A stretch of DNA of 64,000 nucleotides. Origin: Blastocatellia bacterium. GTDB lineage: Bacteria; Acidobacteriota; Blastocatellia; UBA7656; JADIYM01. The stretch covers positions 186,001 through 250,000 of the forward strand of contig JADIYM010000005.1 of NCBI GenBank assembly GCA_016705245.1. The letters are read 5' to 3'. How positions within the stretch are numbered: the stretch's first letter is position 1; every line of letters starts with the position of its first letter. The notes below the pieces were generated by a model. That model was given only the letters and a program-made list of their open reading frames with translations, ran no database searches and was not told the DNA's origin. The position numbers and the translations under genes were made by a program. Shown in pieces: positions 47,626 through 56,885 of the stretch.

Positions 47626-48645
47626 GTGCGCCTGAGAATTCTCTATCACGACAACTGCTTTGACGGGCTCGCATCGGCGGCGGTCTTCGCGCGGTACTAC
47701 GCCGAGGCGGTGAGCCCGGAAGCCGAGATCGAGTTCGTCGGAGTAACCCACAAGCCGCGCATCGGCGTCGACCCGGCCGTCATTCTTCGCGAGCCCGCCG
47801 GAGAAAACGCGATCGTCGACTTCAAATACAGTCCGGAACCCGAGGTCACGTGGTGGTTCGACCATCATCTGAGCGCGTTCCTGACGCCGGAAGACGAGGC
47901 GCACTTCAACTCGGACACGACCGGCCGGAAGTTCTACGACCCCGAATCGAAGTCGTGCACGCTGTTCATCGCAAAGGTCCTGCGCGAGCGTTTCGGATTT
48001 CACTCTCCGGAGCTCGACGACCTCGTCGAGTGGGCGAACATCATTGACGGGGCGCTCTACGCTGACGCGAAGACGGCCGTCGAGCTGAAGTCGCCGGCAC
48101 TCAAGCTCATGCAGGTCGTCGAGATGTCGCGCGATCCGGCGCTGATCCAGCAACTCATCCGAGACATGCAGGTGATGCCGCTCGCCGGGATCGTCGAGCA
48201 GCCGTACATCGCCAATCAGCTTGCGCCGCTCGTGGAGAGACATCTCAGGTCGATCGAGGTCATTCGAGATCACAGCGAATACTCGCGGAACGTGCTGTTT
48301 TTCGACGTGGCGGGATTCGACATCGAGGGCTACAACAAGTTCATCCCGTATTACCTGTTTCCGGATTGCCGCTACAACGTGAGCGTGCTCGTCACGCCCA
48401 CGCGGGCGAAGATCTCGGTGGGGTTCAATCCGTGGAGCCCGCTGATTCGCGAGCACAACATCGCGAAGATCTGCGAGCGGCACGGGGGCGGAGGGCATCC
48501 GGTGGTGGGAGCGATCTCGTTGCCGCCGGAGGAACTCGACGAGGCGCGGCGCGTGGCGAGGTCAATTGCGAGTGAGTTGCGGGCGCCGGGGCCGGGGGCG
48601 ACGTCGATGCTGGCGCCGCCGCCGGGGTTCAACGTGCCGGAGTAG
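47626..48645 (+). CDS. DHH-family phosphoesterase
   Basis: 339 residues. YHDNCFDGLASAAVFARYYA is the first aspartate motif, WWFDHHLSAF the DHH motif, and CERHGGGGHPVVGAISLPPE the DHHA1 C-terminal domain. Members include nanoRNases, oligoribonucleases and cyclic-dinucleotide or pAp phosphatases; the substrate is not set by sequence. GTG start at 47626 (first codons give MRLRILYHDN), with a promoter and B5 arm upstream and palindrome A7 downstream. Confidence 0.85.
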   Translation: MRLRILYHDNCFDGLASAAVFARYYAEAVSPEAEIEFVGVTHKPRIGVDPAVILREPAGENAIVDFKYSPEPEVTWWFDHHLSAFLTPEDEAHFNSDTTGRKFYDPESKSCTLFIAKVLRERFGFHSPELDDLVEWANIIDGALYADAKTAVELKSPALKLMQVVEMSRDPALIQQLIRDMQVMPLAGIVEQPYIANQLAPLVERHLRSIEVIRDHSEYSRNVLFFDVAGFDIEGYNKFIPYYLFPDCRYNVSVLVTPTRAKISVGFNPWSPLIREHNIAKICERHGGGGHPVVGAISLPPEELDEARRVARSIASELRAPGPGATSMLAPPPGFNVPE

Positions 48646-48668
48646 GGGGGCGCCGGGCTTCCGTTCCT

Positions 48669-48726
48669 GCTTTGCGTCTTTGCGCCTTTGCGTGAGGTTT
48701 TCGCGCAAAGGCGCAAAGGCGCAGAG
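48669..48726. repeat. Word palindrome, family A, copy A7
   Basis: GCTTTGCGTCTTTGCGCC words, GTGAGGTTTTC loop, complement ending GGCGCAGAGG. Between the DHH stop and the DUF309 gene on the same strand. Confidence 0.93.
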
Positions 48727-48744
48727 GAAGAATAATTAGGCGTG

Positions 48745-49191
48745 ATGCACCCGATCGAGTCCCACCCCGACTTCCTGCTCGGCATCCGGCTCTTCAACGA
48801 CGGCGAGTTCTGGGATTCCCACGAGGCCATCGAGCGCGTCTGGAAACCGCTTCCCCCCGACCTCCCCGAGCGCCGCTGCCTGCAGGCCGTCATCCTCCTC
48901 GCGGCGGCGTTCCTTCACCGGGAGCGCGCCCGCACAAGCCCGGACCGGTCGTGCAAGCCGGCTCTGCGCTGCGCCAACTCCGCTCGTCGGAAACTCGAGG
49001 GCCTTCCCGACGGCCTGCTTGGCCTCGACGTCGCCCAGCTTCGATCCACGATCGACCGGTGCTTCGCGCCGCTCGCGTGCGGCCGCGTCCCGGACGATAT
49101 TCCTGCTCCTCCGATCCTCGTGCTGCGGCCGAGTCACGACAGCACTACTTCTCCGCGAACTTGTACCCGACGCCCCACACAGTTCGGATGA
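48745..49191 (+). CDS. DUF309-family protein
   Basis: 148 residues. The family helix motif is seen as LFNDGEFWDSHEAIERVWK, followed by CLQAVILLAAAFLHRERAR. The rest is less typical, and the C-terminal 35 residues overlap the 3' end of the convergent response regulator gene by 47 bp, so that part may not be conserved. Function of DUF309 is not known. ATG at 48745; GTG 3 bp earlier is also possible. Confidence 0.65.
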   Translation: MHPIESHPDFLLGIRLFNDGEFWDSHEAIERVWKPLPPDLPERRCLQAVILLAAAFLHRERARTSPDRSCKPALRCANSARRKLEGLPDGLLGLDVAQLRSTIDRCFAPLACGRVPDDIPAPPILVLRPSHDSTTSPRTCTRRPTQFG

Positions 49192-49849
49192 GAAGTGGAT
49201 GTTTCGGATCCTGCTCGATCTTCGTCCGCAGGCGATTGATATGCGGGTCGATGTTGCGCTTGTACCCGTCGTAGGTCGTGTCCCAGATGACGTTGAGCAG
49301 CTCGTCGCGCGTGTACACACGGCCAGGCGCACCCGCGAGCAGCTTAAGGATGTTGAACTCGATCGGGGTCAGATCCACCGGCGCGCCGTCGACCGAGGCC
49401 GTCCGGCGCTCGAAGTCGATCCGCAGTCGCCCGCGCGCCACGGTTCCCTTGCGGCCGGCAGGCGCCGGCGCGGCCGCGCGACGGCGCAGGACGGCACGCA
49501 CGCGCATCTCGAGCTCGACGGGACTGAAGGGCTTGGCGAGATAGTCGTCTGCGCCTTCCTGGAAACCGGTGACCTTGTCGTCGATGTCGACCCGGTCAGT
49601 CAGCATGATGATCGGCGTCGTGTTTCCCCGCTCACGCAGGAAGCGGCAAACCGCGAAGCCGTCCATTCCCGGCATCATGACATCGAGAATGATGCAGTCG
49701 GCGCGGGCCTTGACCGCTTCCTGGAGCCCTTCGATGCCGTCGCGGGCCTCGGTGACCGAACAACCGAGCTTCGAGAAATGGTCCGAGACCAGAGACCGGA
49801 CGGTCTCGTTGTCATCGACGATCAAGAGCCTGCACTGAAGGTCGGTCAT
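49145..49849 (-). CDS. OmpR/PhoB-family response regulator
   Basis: 234 residues. Receiver: LLIVDDNETVRSLVSDHFS, phospho-acceptor in CIILDVMMPGMDGFAVC, lysine in DDYLAKPFSP. DNA-binding winged helix: GAPVDLTPIEFNILKLLAGA, RDELLNVIWDTTYDG and LRTKIEQDPKHPLLIRTVWG, ending VGYKF. No histidine kinase gene adjoins, so it is an orphan here. The ATG at 49849 opens MTDLQCRLLIVDD. Targets unknown. Confidence 0.94.
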   Translation of the reverse strand: MTDLQCRLLIVDDNETVRSLVSDHFSKLGCSVTEARDGIEGLQEAVKARADCIILDVMMPGMDGFAVCRFLRERGNTTPIIMLTDRVDIDDKVTGFQEGADDYLAKPFSPVELEMRVRAVLRRRAAAPAPAGRKGTVARGRLRIDFERRTASVDGAPVDLTPIEFNILKLLAGAPGRVYTRDELLNVIWDTTYDGYKRNIDPHINRLRTKIEQDPKHPLLIRTVWGVGYKFAEK

Positions 49850-49975
49850 GACTCGTCGTCCCGGTTGAAATTGTGAACAGCGACGCGATGATAAACGCAG
49901 GTCAGTACCAGAGCAACATTCATCGGCGACGGCGCGCCCCGGTTCCTTTATAGTAGCGCCCGGGGCGATCAACGT

Positions 49976-50296
49976 TTGCGAATTCTGGCCATCTACATCG
50001 AACACGACGAGCCCGAGGCGACGAAGCGCCTCGAGATCGACGTCTCTCGCGAGGCCGGCTACTGGCAGTTCTCGCGACTGCTGGCGAGCGCTCACCTCGA
50101 CGAGATCCGGATACTCGGCGAGAGCCTCTCGGCGATCGGCGTCGCGCGCACTCTCGTGATCGCGGGTCGGTTCAAGAAGACGCGCGCCCTCGGCAGGCCG
50201 GCCCCGGCGCTCCGTCAGACCGGCGACGAGGCGTACCCGAGGTCGGCGCCGTTCATCTTCATCAACCCGAGACCCGACCCCGACGCGTTTGCGTAG
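49976..50296 (+). CDS. Small hypothetical protein
   Basis: 106 residues from a TTG at 49976. Not recognised. It reads RILAIYIEHDEPEATKRLEI, a beta-alpha-like opening, then AHLDEIRILGESLSAIGVAR and SAPFIFINPRPDPDAF. Codon usage looks like real genes (GC-rich third positions) and it starts 26 bp after a TATAGT box (49948), but there is no homologue in mind and it lies in front of a palindrome. It could be spurious. Confidence 0.4.
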   Translation: MRILAIYIEHDEPEATKRLEIDVSREAGYWQFSRLLASAHLDEIRILGESLSAIGVARTLVIAGRFKKTRALGRPAPALRQTGDEAYPRSAPFIFINPRPDPDAFA

Positions 50297-50359
50297 TCCA
50301 GCCGACTCGATTCTGGGTGAGGTGCCGGCCGTGCGCTTCCCGGCCAGTGCCAGGTCCGC

Positions 50360-50590
50360 GCGGCCGGCCGCTCGCTACGCTCGCGGTTCTGGGTCGGCCT
50401 GCGGCCGACGGGGACCGCTCTCCCTACCGCACGTCCCAGAACCGCGAACGCAGTGAGCGGCCGGCCGTGCATCTCCCGCCCAGTGGTTGTAGCAAACGCC
50501 CGATCCGCCTGCATCAGCCGCTACCGACGTGAGCGCTCAGCACCGCCGGCCCCCTTGCTATCGCTCGGGGTTCTGGTGCTTGTTGCACCG
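50360..50590. repeat. Word palindrome, family F, copy F3, with a third arm
   Basis: Arms GGCCGGCCGCTCGCTACGCT and its mate ending AGCGGCCGGCCG enclose about 50 bp. A third, diverged arm with GCTCGGGGTTCTGGTG follows at 50560-50580. It fills the interval between the small hypothetical gene and the DUF47 gene; nothing else is seen there. Confidence 0.85.
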
Positions 50591-50647
50591 CCTACGCGGC
50601 TTGCCTATACTCCGGCCCGCTCACCCTACCGGTAACAGAGACGAAAC

Positions 50648-51259
50648 ATGGGATTAATTCCACGCAACGAAAAGTACTTCTCGATGCTCAACCAGCTCGT
50701 CGGGGAGATCCGCAAGGGTTCGGACCTCCTCGTCAGGCTCTTCGACGACATCGCGAAGAACGAATCCATCTCGGAGCAGATCAAGGCAGTCGAACTCGCC
50801 TGCGATCGGCACTCCGCAACGATCGTCGAGACGCTGAACTCCGCGTTCATTACGCCCATCGATCGTGAGGACATCTACCTTCTTGCGACCGATCTCGACG
50901 ACATCATGGACATGATCAACGACATGGCCAGGCTTACGGTGCTCTACGGCGTAACGAAGAGCACGCCGCAGGCCGTGTCGCTTTCGCGAACGCTGATGGA
51001 CTCGGTCGTCGAGCTCGAGAAGATGTTCGCGGTGCTCGAGACCCGAAAGGGCGTGCGCGAGCACATCGAACGCATCAAGGCGCTCGAGGAAGAGGGAGAC
51101 CGACTGTCGCAGGCCGCAATCCAGGGACTCTTCGCGAACGAGAAGGACCCGATCGAAGTGATCAAGTGGGTCAAGATCTACGAAGAGATGGAGGCCGGCA
51201 TCGACCGCTGCAAGGACGTCGCGAAGGTCGTCGAAGCGGTCGTGATGAAGAACGCCTAA
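50648..51259 (+). CDS. DUF47 (PhoU-like) phosphate transport accessory protein
   Basis: 203 residues, all helical, family TIGR00153. Opens MGLIPRNEKYFSMLNQLV and contains PIDREDIYLLATDLDDIMDM and ALEEEGDRLSQAAIQGLF, as in the PhoU-like DUF47 proteins that sit next to Pit transporters. It probably controls PitA. The pit gene follows after 15 bp, on the same strand. Confidence 0.94.
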   Translation: MGLIPRNEKYFSMLNQLVGEIRKGSDLLVRLFDDIAKNESISEQIKAVELACDRHSATIVETLNSAFITPIDREDIYLLATDLDDIMDMINDMARLTVLYGVTKSTPQAVSLSRTLMDSVVELEKMFAVLETRKGVREHIERIKALEEEGDRLSQAAIQGLFANEKDPIEVIKWVKIYEEMEAGIDRCKDVAKVVEAVVMKNA

Positions 51260-51274
51260 CCTGGAGCCCTCGCG

Positions 51275-52333
51275 ATGCTGAGCACACCTTTTCTCGCGAC
51301 GATCGCGGGCGTGGAGACAAGCGTCTTCATCTTCGCGGCCGTGATCATCGCCATCGCTCTGTTCTTCGACTACGTGAACGGGTTCCACGACGCCGCGAAC
51401 TCGATCGCGACGATCGTCTCGACCCGCGTGTTGTCGCCCGGCGCTGCTGTGATATGGGCCGCGTTCTTCAACTTCATCGCGTTCCTCGTGCTCGGCGAAG
51501 CCGTTGCGAAGACGATCGGCAGCGGCATGATCGATCTGAAGCTCATCGGCGATGACATGAACATCAAGCTGCTCGTGGTCATGTGCGGCGTGATTGGTGC
51601 GATCGTCTGGAACCTGATCACCTGGTACTACGGCATTCCGTCGAGCTCTTCGCATGCGCTCGTCGGTGGTTACGCGGGCGCCGCGGTTGCGGCGGCGGGA
51701 TTCTCGACGATCATCGCGAGCGGCTGGACGAAAACGATCCTGTTCATCTTCCTTTCTCCGCTGATCGGAATGCTGCTCGGCAGCATCATCATGATTGCGG
51801 TGATGTGGATCTTCCGGAACTGGTCGCCGGGAAGGGTCGACGGCTTCTTCAGAAAGGGGCAGCTCGTCTCCGCCGCGCTATTCAGCCTGGGGCACGGTGG
51901 CAACGATGCGCAGAAGACGATGGGTATCGTGGCCACGGTGCTCGTCTTTTCGGGAATGGACCTGGGCGCGACCAAGGACATTCCGCTGTGGGTGGTGCTC
52001 TCGTGTCACGCCGCGATCGGACTTGGGACATTGGCCGGCGGCTGGCGCATCGTGAAGACGATGGGCTCGAAGATCACGAAGCTCAAGCCGATCGGAGGGT
52101 TCTCGGCCGAGTCGGCCGCGGCGATTTCGATCATTGGCGTCACGTTCGCCGGCGTCCCCGTGTCGACGACGCACACGATCACCGGCGCCATCGCGGGAGT
52201 CGGCATGACGAAGCGCCTTTCCGCGGTGAAATGGGGCGTCGCCGGTACGATCGTGTGGGCATGGGTCCTGACCATCCCCGCCTCAGCCCTGATCGCAGCC
52301 GTCTGCTTCTGGATAGCGCGGATCTTCGTCTGA
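51275..52333 (+). CDS. pitA: Low-affinity inorganic phosphate transporter, Pit family
   Basis: 352 residues with about ten membrane helices. The two Pit repeats are seen: YVNGFHDAANSIATIVSTRV near the start and SLGHGGNDAQKTMGIVATVL near the middle, plus GVPVSTTHTITGAIAGVGMT near the end. It transports phosphate or metal-phosphate with protons or sodium. Partner of the DUF47 protein upstream. Confidence 0.95.
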   Translation: MLSTPFLATIAGVETSVFIFAAVIIAIALFFDYVNGFHDAANSIATIVSTRVLSPGAAVIWAAFFNFIAFLVLGEAVAKTIGSGMIDLKLIGDDMNIKLLVVMCGVIGAIVWNLITWYYGIPSSSSHALVGGYAGAAVAAAGFSTIIASGWTKTILFIFLSPLIGMLLGSIIMIAVMWIFRNWSPGRVDGFFRKGQLVSAALFSLGHGGNDAQKTMGIVATVLVFSGMDLGATKDIPLWVVLSCHAAIGLGTLAGGWRIVKTMGSKITKLKPIGGFSAESAAAISIIGVTFAGVPVSTTHTITGAIAGVGMTKRLSAVKWGVAGTIVWAWVLTIPASALIAAVCFWIARIFV

Positions 52334-52370
52334 GTCCGCAGATCAACACAGATCTGTGCTGAGCTGTGGA
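52334..52370. repeat. Word palindrome, family E, copy E2 (short)
   Basis: GTCCGCAGATCAACACAGAT then the complementary ATCTGTGCTGAGCTGTGGA. It occupies exactly the 37 bp between the pitA stop (52333) and the YihY stop (52371). Confidence 0.88.
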
Positions 52371-53393
52371 CTATCTCCGGTTCGACATCGCCCCGCTGAG
52401 GTTGGCGCCGAGCAGCAGGATCATCGCCGAGATGTACGCCCATGTGACGAGCGTGACCGAGAGGTAGAACGGTCCGTAGACATCGCGGAAACCGAGGCTA
52501 GGTGCGACCCAGATGAAGAGGTACTTCGTGGCCTCCCAGAGCAGTCCCGTGAGGATCGCCACCGGCAACACGTCGCGGATGTAGATCCTCCGGTTCGGCA
52601 GTACCCAGAACACGACGAAAAAGATCGAGACCGTCACCGGAAATATCAGGATCCGCAACGCGATCGTGCTCAACACCCGAACGGGCGCCCAGTCAGCGAA
52701 GCTGCCGAGCCACGCGTGCAGCACGTCCTGCGAATAAGCCGTGATGTAGACCGATCCGAGCGCGAGTGCGCCGCACGTTACGACCAGCATCATGGCGACG
52801 GCCCGACCGCGGATCAGCGACCGGCTCTCGGTCACGCCCCACGCGCGGTTGAGCGCCATCTCGATCGGAGCAAAAAGCCCGGAGCTCGTGAACGCGAGCG
52901 CGACTAGCGACAGCGTCGCGGCCTCCCTGAACTTGCCTTCGACGACGACGCGCAGGTTCTTGACGATGAAGTCCTGCGAGATCGGCAGGTAATCCTGCTG
53001 GAGGAGCCGGAAGACGGCCTCGTAGCCCTCGGGCCACTGCAGGAAGTTGCGGCAGATTACGAGCAGCAGGATGACGAAGGGGAAGAACGACAACAGGGCG
53101 TTGAAGGCGATCGCGGACGAGAGGACGTAGACGTCGTTGCTCGCCATGTCGGCAATCGATGGCCAGATGCGGCTGCGGAACTTTCCTGGCACGCGGACGG
53201 GAGCGGCGACGGTTCCTCCGAGCACGCCGTCAGCGGCTGCGGTTGCCGGCCGCGGCGAAACCTGTGACAACACGGTAGAGTCGTGCGGGGCCTCGAAGCG
53301 CTCGAAGCCGGGGACGTCTGAACCGTCGCCCGCCGGCACGTCGTCGGGATCGATCGGGACGGCCCGTCTGAGGTTTGGATCCGGGTCGAACAT
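52371..53393 (-). CDS. YihY/BrkB-family membrane protein
   Basis: 340 residues. The N-terminal 90 residues are acidic and Pro/Ala-rich, predicted soluble. Then AIAFNALLSFFPFVILLLVI, LFAPIEMALNRAWGVTESRS, VFWVLPNRRIYIRDVLPVAI and LVTWAYISAMILLLGANL match the six-helix YihY domain. The function is unresolved; the old 'RNase BN' label is not supported. ATG at 53393; the frame continues upstream into palindrome A8. Confidence 0.88.
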   Translation of the reverse strand: MFDPDPNLRRAVPIDPDDVPAGDGSDVPGFERFEAPHDSTVLSQVSPRPATAAADGVLGGTVAAPVRVPGKFRSRIWPSIADMASNDVYVLSSAIAFNALLSFFPFVILLLVICRNFLQWPEGYEAVFRLLQQDYLPISQDFIVKNLRVVVEGKFREAATLSLVALAFTSSGLFAPIEMALNRAWGVTESRSLIRGRAVAMMLVVTCGALALGSVYITAYSQDVLHAWLGSFADWAPVRVLSTIALRILIFPVTVSIFFVVFWVLPNRRIYIRDVLPVAILTGLLWEATKYLFIWVAPSLGFRDVYGPFYLSVTLVTWAYISAMILLLGANLSGAMSNRR

Positions 53394-53416
53394 CGAGGCA
53401 AGTCTAGCAGGAGTCC

Positions 53417-53481
53417 GCTTTGCGCCTTTGCGCCTTTGCGAGAACCTCTTTTCCTCGCGCAAAGGCGCAAAGCCGCAAAGG
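53417..53481. repeat. Word palindrome, family A, copy A8
   Basis: GCTTTGCGCCTTTGCGCC words, GAGAACCTCTTTTCCTC loop, complement GCGCAAAGGCGCAAAGCCGC. It lies in the divergent region between the YihY gene and the 1086-residue surface protein, so it is not at a gene end. Confidence 0.92.
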
Positions 53482-53584
53482 CCCGAATTCGTTGACAGAT
53501 CGAGAGGCCCGTTCCTAAGCTGACAAGGGAACTGTTCACCCGGTCCGCCCCATCCCCCGCTTTTCGCCCCAGAGGAGTTCCAAC

Positions 53585-56500
53585 ATGTCCACGCCGGCCT
53601 GCCGCGCGCTTTTCGCCCTTGTCTTCCTCGTCACGACGATGCTGGTGACCGTCCCGCAACCGGCTAGAGCTCAGGCAGGGCTCTCGCTCGCCGTCACGCA
53701 ACCCGACGGCACCGCCGACAAGATCGCCGCTGGCCGCGACTACGCGACCGAGACGCTTGGCGATCCATGGGACATGGACAACGCCGAGGACTTCAACCTC
53801 AACGAGACGCTGAACGTGTCGGGACCTACGTACGCGAACGGCACCTTCTCGTGCACGGCCGCGACCAACGATCCGAACCTGCTTCTGCTCGATCCTGGCC
53901 TCGGCGGCACGCAGCGCAACGGCCGCACGGGCCGATACTTCCCGATCGACACGACGACGTATCGCTACTTCACGATTCGCATGAACGTGAACGTCGCCAG
54001 CTCGATGCAGGTCTTCTGGTTCACCGGCTCGTCGTTCGTTTCGAGCTTCGCCGCGTCGAGTTTCGTGCAGACGACGCCGGGCTGGCGGATCTACACGATC
54101 GACCTCGCCACGACGACGATCGTTGCAGGCGACGTCGGCTCGTGGGCGGGCCAGCCTGCGACGGGCCTGAGGCTCGACCATACGGCCGCGTCCGGGTCGA
54201 CGGTGCAGATCGACTGGGTGCGGTTGACGGCGAACGGAGACGCCTCGACGACGTTCACGACTGCGTTCGTTCCGAGTGATCCGGGGTCGAACGCCGTCAT
54301 CAACATGTACCTGGACGGCGACAACGACTTCAACAACGGCACGATCGAGCGCATCGCCACCGGCTTGCGTGAGGACTCGGCCACGACGGCGCCGGTCGAG
54401 CTCTCGAAATACGCCCCCGGCAACTATTTCGTGCACGGACGGATGTCGCGCGACTACGCGACGATGGTCTTCGACGACCAGTGGGACATGTCGAACGCAG
54501 GCGACGTCGTATTGACCTCCGGCATGTCGGGCGCGACGGTCTCAGGCGGCGTCTTCACTGCCACTTCGAGCACGAGCGATCCGTTCTTCAATCTGAATAT
54601 TCCGGTCTCGACCCAGATCGACGCGGCGGTCTACCGGAGCATTTCGTTCCAGCTGACTCTCTCGAGCGCGTCGACGGCCCAGGTCTTCTGGCAGACGGCG
54701 GACAACGTCGTGCATCCGTCCGCGCCGTTCGCGGCCTCGGCTGGCTCGAACATCTATTCCGTGAACCTCGGTGCCGATCCGACGTGGGCCGGCCAGATCA
54801 AACTCTTCAGGATCGATCCGGCGCAAGCGTCCGGCATCAGCATCAGCGTCGACTGGGTGTCGGTGAACACCGGAACGACGGCGCTTCCGGGTGCTCCGAC
54901 CGTGATCACGACGGTCAGCGGAGGTCCGCTCACGATAAACACGCCGCCGATCTGTCACGTCCTGCAGCCGGACGGCGAAGGCGGGCTCGACTATGCGTCG
55001 TTCATCCGGAACAACCCGTGGAACATGGCCGAGGCGTCCGACATCCAGTTGACGACGGGCCTCGCCGGCGGCTTCCCGCAGTTCCTTCTCGACTCGACGG
55101 CGAACGGCGTGCGGGGCGACCATCTGCGCGGTCAGAACCCCAACGGCAACGCCGATCCGGCTGTGTTCTACCTGTTCGAGAACACGATGAACCCCATCGA
55201 CGCGAACCGGTTCCGCAACCTCAGCTTCCGGATGTCGGTGACCGGCGCGCGTGACATCGGACTGGGATCCGTCGCTCGGATTCTCTGGCAGACGACGGCC
55301 GGCGGTTCACAGGTGCAGACGTCGGAGGACATCATCGTCAATTCCGGTTGGAACCGTTACGTCTTCGATCTGCCGGCGATGCTGAAGGACCCGGGTGTTC
55401 CGGCCAACGACGGCATTCCGTGGGGCGGCACGATGAAATACTTCCGGATCGATCCGCACGAGTTCTCGACCGTGCGCGAGTTCTTCATCGACAACGTGAA
55501 GATCGCGGCCGACGACGAGTCGAATGGCCGCTTCGCCATCACGTGGGCGGCGACTGACACGGACGACAACGCATCGATCCAGTTTTTCTACGACACGGAC
55601 AACGTCGGATTCAACGGGACGGCGATCGTGAGCGGAATCGAGGAGAACGACCCAGGCAATGTATGGCTATGGGACACTCGGGGAGTTCCGAACGGCACGT
55701 ATTTCGTCTACGCCGTCATCAACGACGGGCTGAACACGACGCGCCGGTATTCGACCGGTCGACTGAAGATCGACAACGCCGGTTCGGCTGACGTGACACC
55801 GCCCGTTGGCGCACTTGAGACGGCGAACACGATAACGAACGCAAGCGGCGTGACGACTGTCACGGGCTGGGCGCTCGACAACGTGCAGGTGGCGTCGGTG
55901 CAGTTGCTCATCGACGGCACGCCGGTCGCGCGTCCGACGACGGGAGTGTTCCGTCCGGACGTGAGGAACCTGAACTCGAGCCTGCCCGACTGCTCGGAGG
56001 GCGGGTTCACGATGTCGTACAACCCCGCGGGACTCGGACCCGGCACGCACAGCCTTACGGTCGCGGTTTTCGACACGTCGGGGAACCGGACGCTGCTAGG
56101 GGGAGCGGCGGCAGGAGCCGACACGGTCGGGATCTTCATTCCAGCGAGCGGTGCGTATTTCCTTCGGAACTCGAACTCGTCGGGTGGCGCGGATCTGGTC
56201 TTCACGTACGGACCGCCGGCGTCGACGCTGGTTCCGCTTTCGGGCGATTGGGACGGTGACGGTCTCGAGACGATCGGCCTCTACGATCCGACGACGGGCG
56301 CGTTTTTCCTGCGCAACTCGAACTCGCCGGGAGGTGCAGACCTGGTTTTCACCTTCGGTCCGGGCGGCCTCGGGTGGAGGCCCGTCATCGGCGACTGGAA
56401 CGCGGACGGGACGGACACGGTCGGTCTCTACGCTCCGTCATCGGGGACGTTTTTCCTGAAGAACACGAACTCGAACGGTGCGGCGGACCTGGTGTTCGGC

Positions 56501-56845
56501 TACGGACCGGCGAACTCCACACCTGTCGTTGGCGACTGGAACGGCGATGGGCGCGACACCGTGGGGGTCTACATTCCGGGTACGGGATCGTGGTTCCTGC
56601 GCAACTCGAACTCGCCGGGAGCGGCCGATATCGTGTTCAACTACGGTCCAGCCGGAGCCGCTCCCATCACGGGTGACTGGAACAACGATGGGACCGACAC
56701 GGTTGGCGTCTACACGTCGGCAGGGGGTGCGTGGTTCCTGCGGAACTCGAATTCACCTGGCGGAGCCGATCTGGTTTTCACGTATGGGCCTCCAGACGTG
56801 ACGCCGATAGTCGGCGACTGGAACGGCGCGACGCCGAAGTGGTAG
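53585..56845 (+). CDS. Large secreted surface protein: three tandem beta domains, Ig-like domain, five FG-GAP-like repeats
   Basis: 1086 residues with signal peptide (MSTPACRALFALVFLVTTML, ending PARAQ). Three related beta-sandwich-like domains at about 35-225, 285-435 and 460-645 each begin DYAxxxxxxPWDM-like and carry a conserved F/YRxxxFxxxxS pattern; they may bind carbohydrate. Two smaller modules with YxDxDNxxFNG (about 240 and 660) lie between. An Ig-like segment (GWALDNVQVASVQLLIDGTP) spans about 745-840. The last 240 residues are five 47-49 residue repeats (DTVGLYxPxSGxFFLKN, NSPGGADLVF, GDWNGDG), as in the GH44 protein. A GT2 gene follows 40 bp later. Confidence 0.8.
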   Translation: MSTPACRALFALVFLVTTMLVTVPQPARAQAGLSLAVTQPDGTADKIAAGRDYATETLGDPWDMDNAEDFNLNETLNVSGPTYANGTFSCTAATNDPNLLLLDPGLGGTQRNGRTGRYFPIDTTTYRYFTIRMNVNVASSMQVFWFTGSSFVSSFAASSFVQTTPGWRIYTIDLATTTIVAGDVGSWAGQPATGLRLDHTAASGSTVQIDWVRLTANGDASTTFTTAFVPSDPGSNAVINMYLDGDNDFNNGTIERIATGLREDSATTAPVELSKYAPGNYFVHGRMSRDYATMVFDDQWDMSNAGDVVLTSGMSGATVSGGVFTATSSTSDPFFNLNIPVSTQIDAAVYRSISFQLTLSSASTAQVFWQTADNVVHPSAPFAASAGSNIYSVNLGADPTWAGQIKLFRIDPAQASGISISVDWVSVNTGTTALPGAPTVITTVSGGPLTINTPPICHVLQPDGEGGLDYASFIRNNPWNMAEASDIQLTTGLAGGFPQFLLDSTANGVRGDHLRGQNPNGNADPAVFYLFENTMNPIDANRFRNLSFRMSVTGARDIGLGSVARILWQTTAGGSQVQTSEDIIVNSGWNRYVFDLPAMLKDPGVPANDGIPWGGTMKYFRIDPHEFSTVREFFIDNVKIAADDESNGRFAITWAATDTDDNASIQFFYDTDNVGFNGTAIVSGIEENDPGNVWLWDTRGVPNGTYFVYAVINDGLNTTRRYSTGRLKIDNAGSADVTPPVGALETANTITNASGVTTVTGWALDNVQVASVQLLIDGTPVARPTTGVFRPDVRNLNSSLPDCSEGGFTMSYNPAGLGPGTHSLTVAVFDTSGNRTLLGGAAAGADTVGIFIPASGAYFLRNSNSSGGADLVFTYGPPASTLVPLSGDWDGDGLETIGLYDPTTGAFFLRNSNSPGGADLVFTFGPGGLGWRPVIGDWNADGTDTVGLYAPSSGTFFLKNTNSNGAADLVFGYGPANSTPVVGDWNGDGRDTVGVYIPGTGSWFLRNSNSPGAADIVFNYGPAGAAPITGDWNNDGTDTVGVYTSAGGAWFLRNSNSPGGADLVFTYGPPDVTPIVGDWNGATPKW

Positions 56846-56885
56846 CCGAGTTCGGGCGCGGCTGCGATAATCCGCGCCCGATCTC

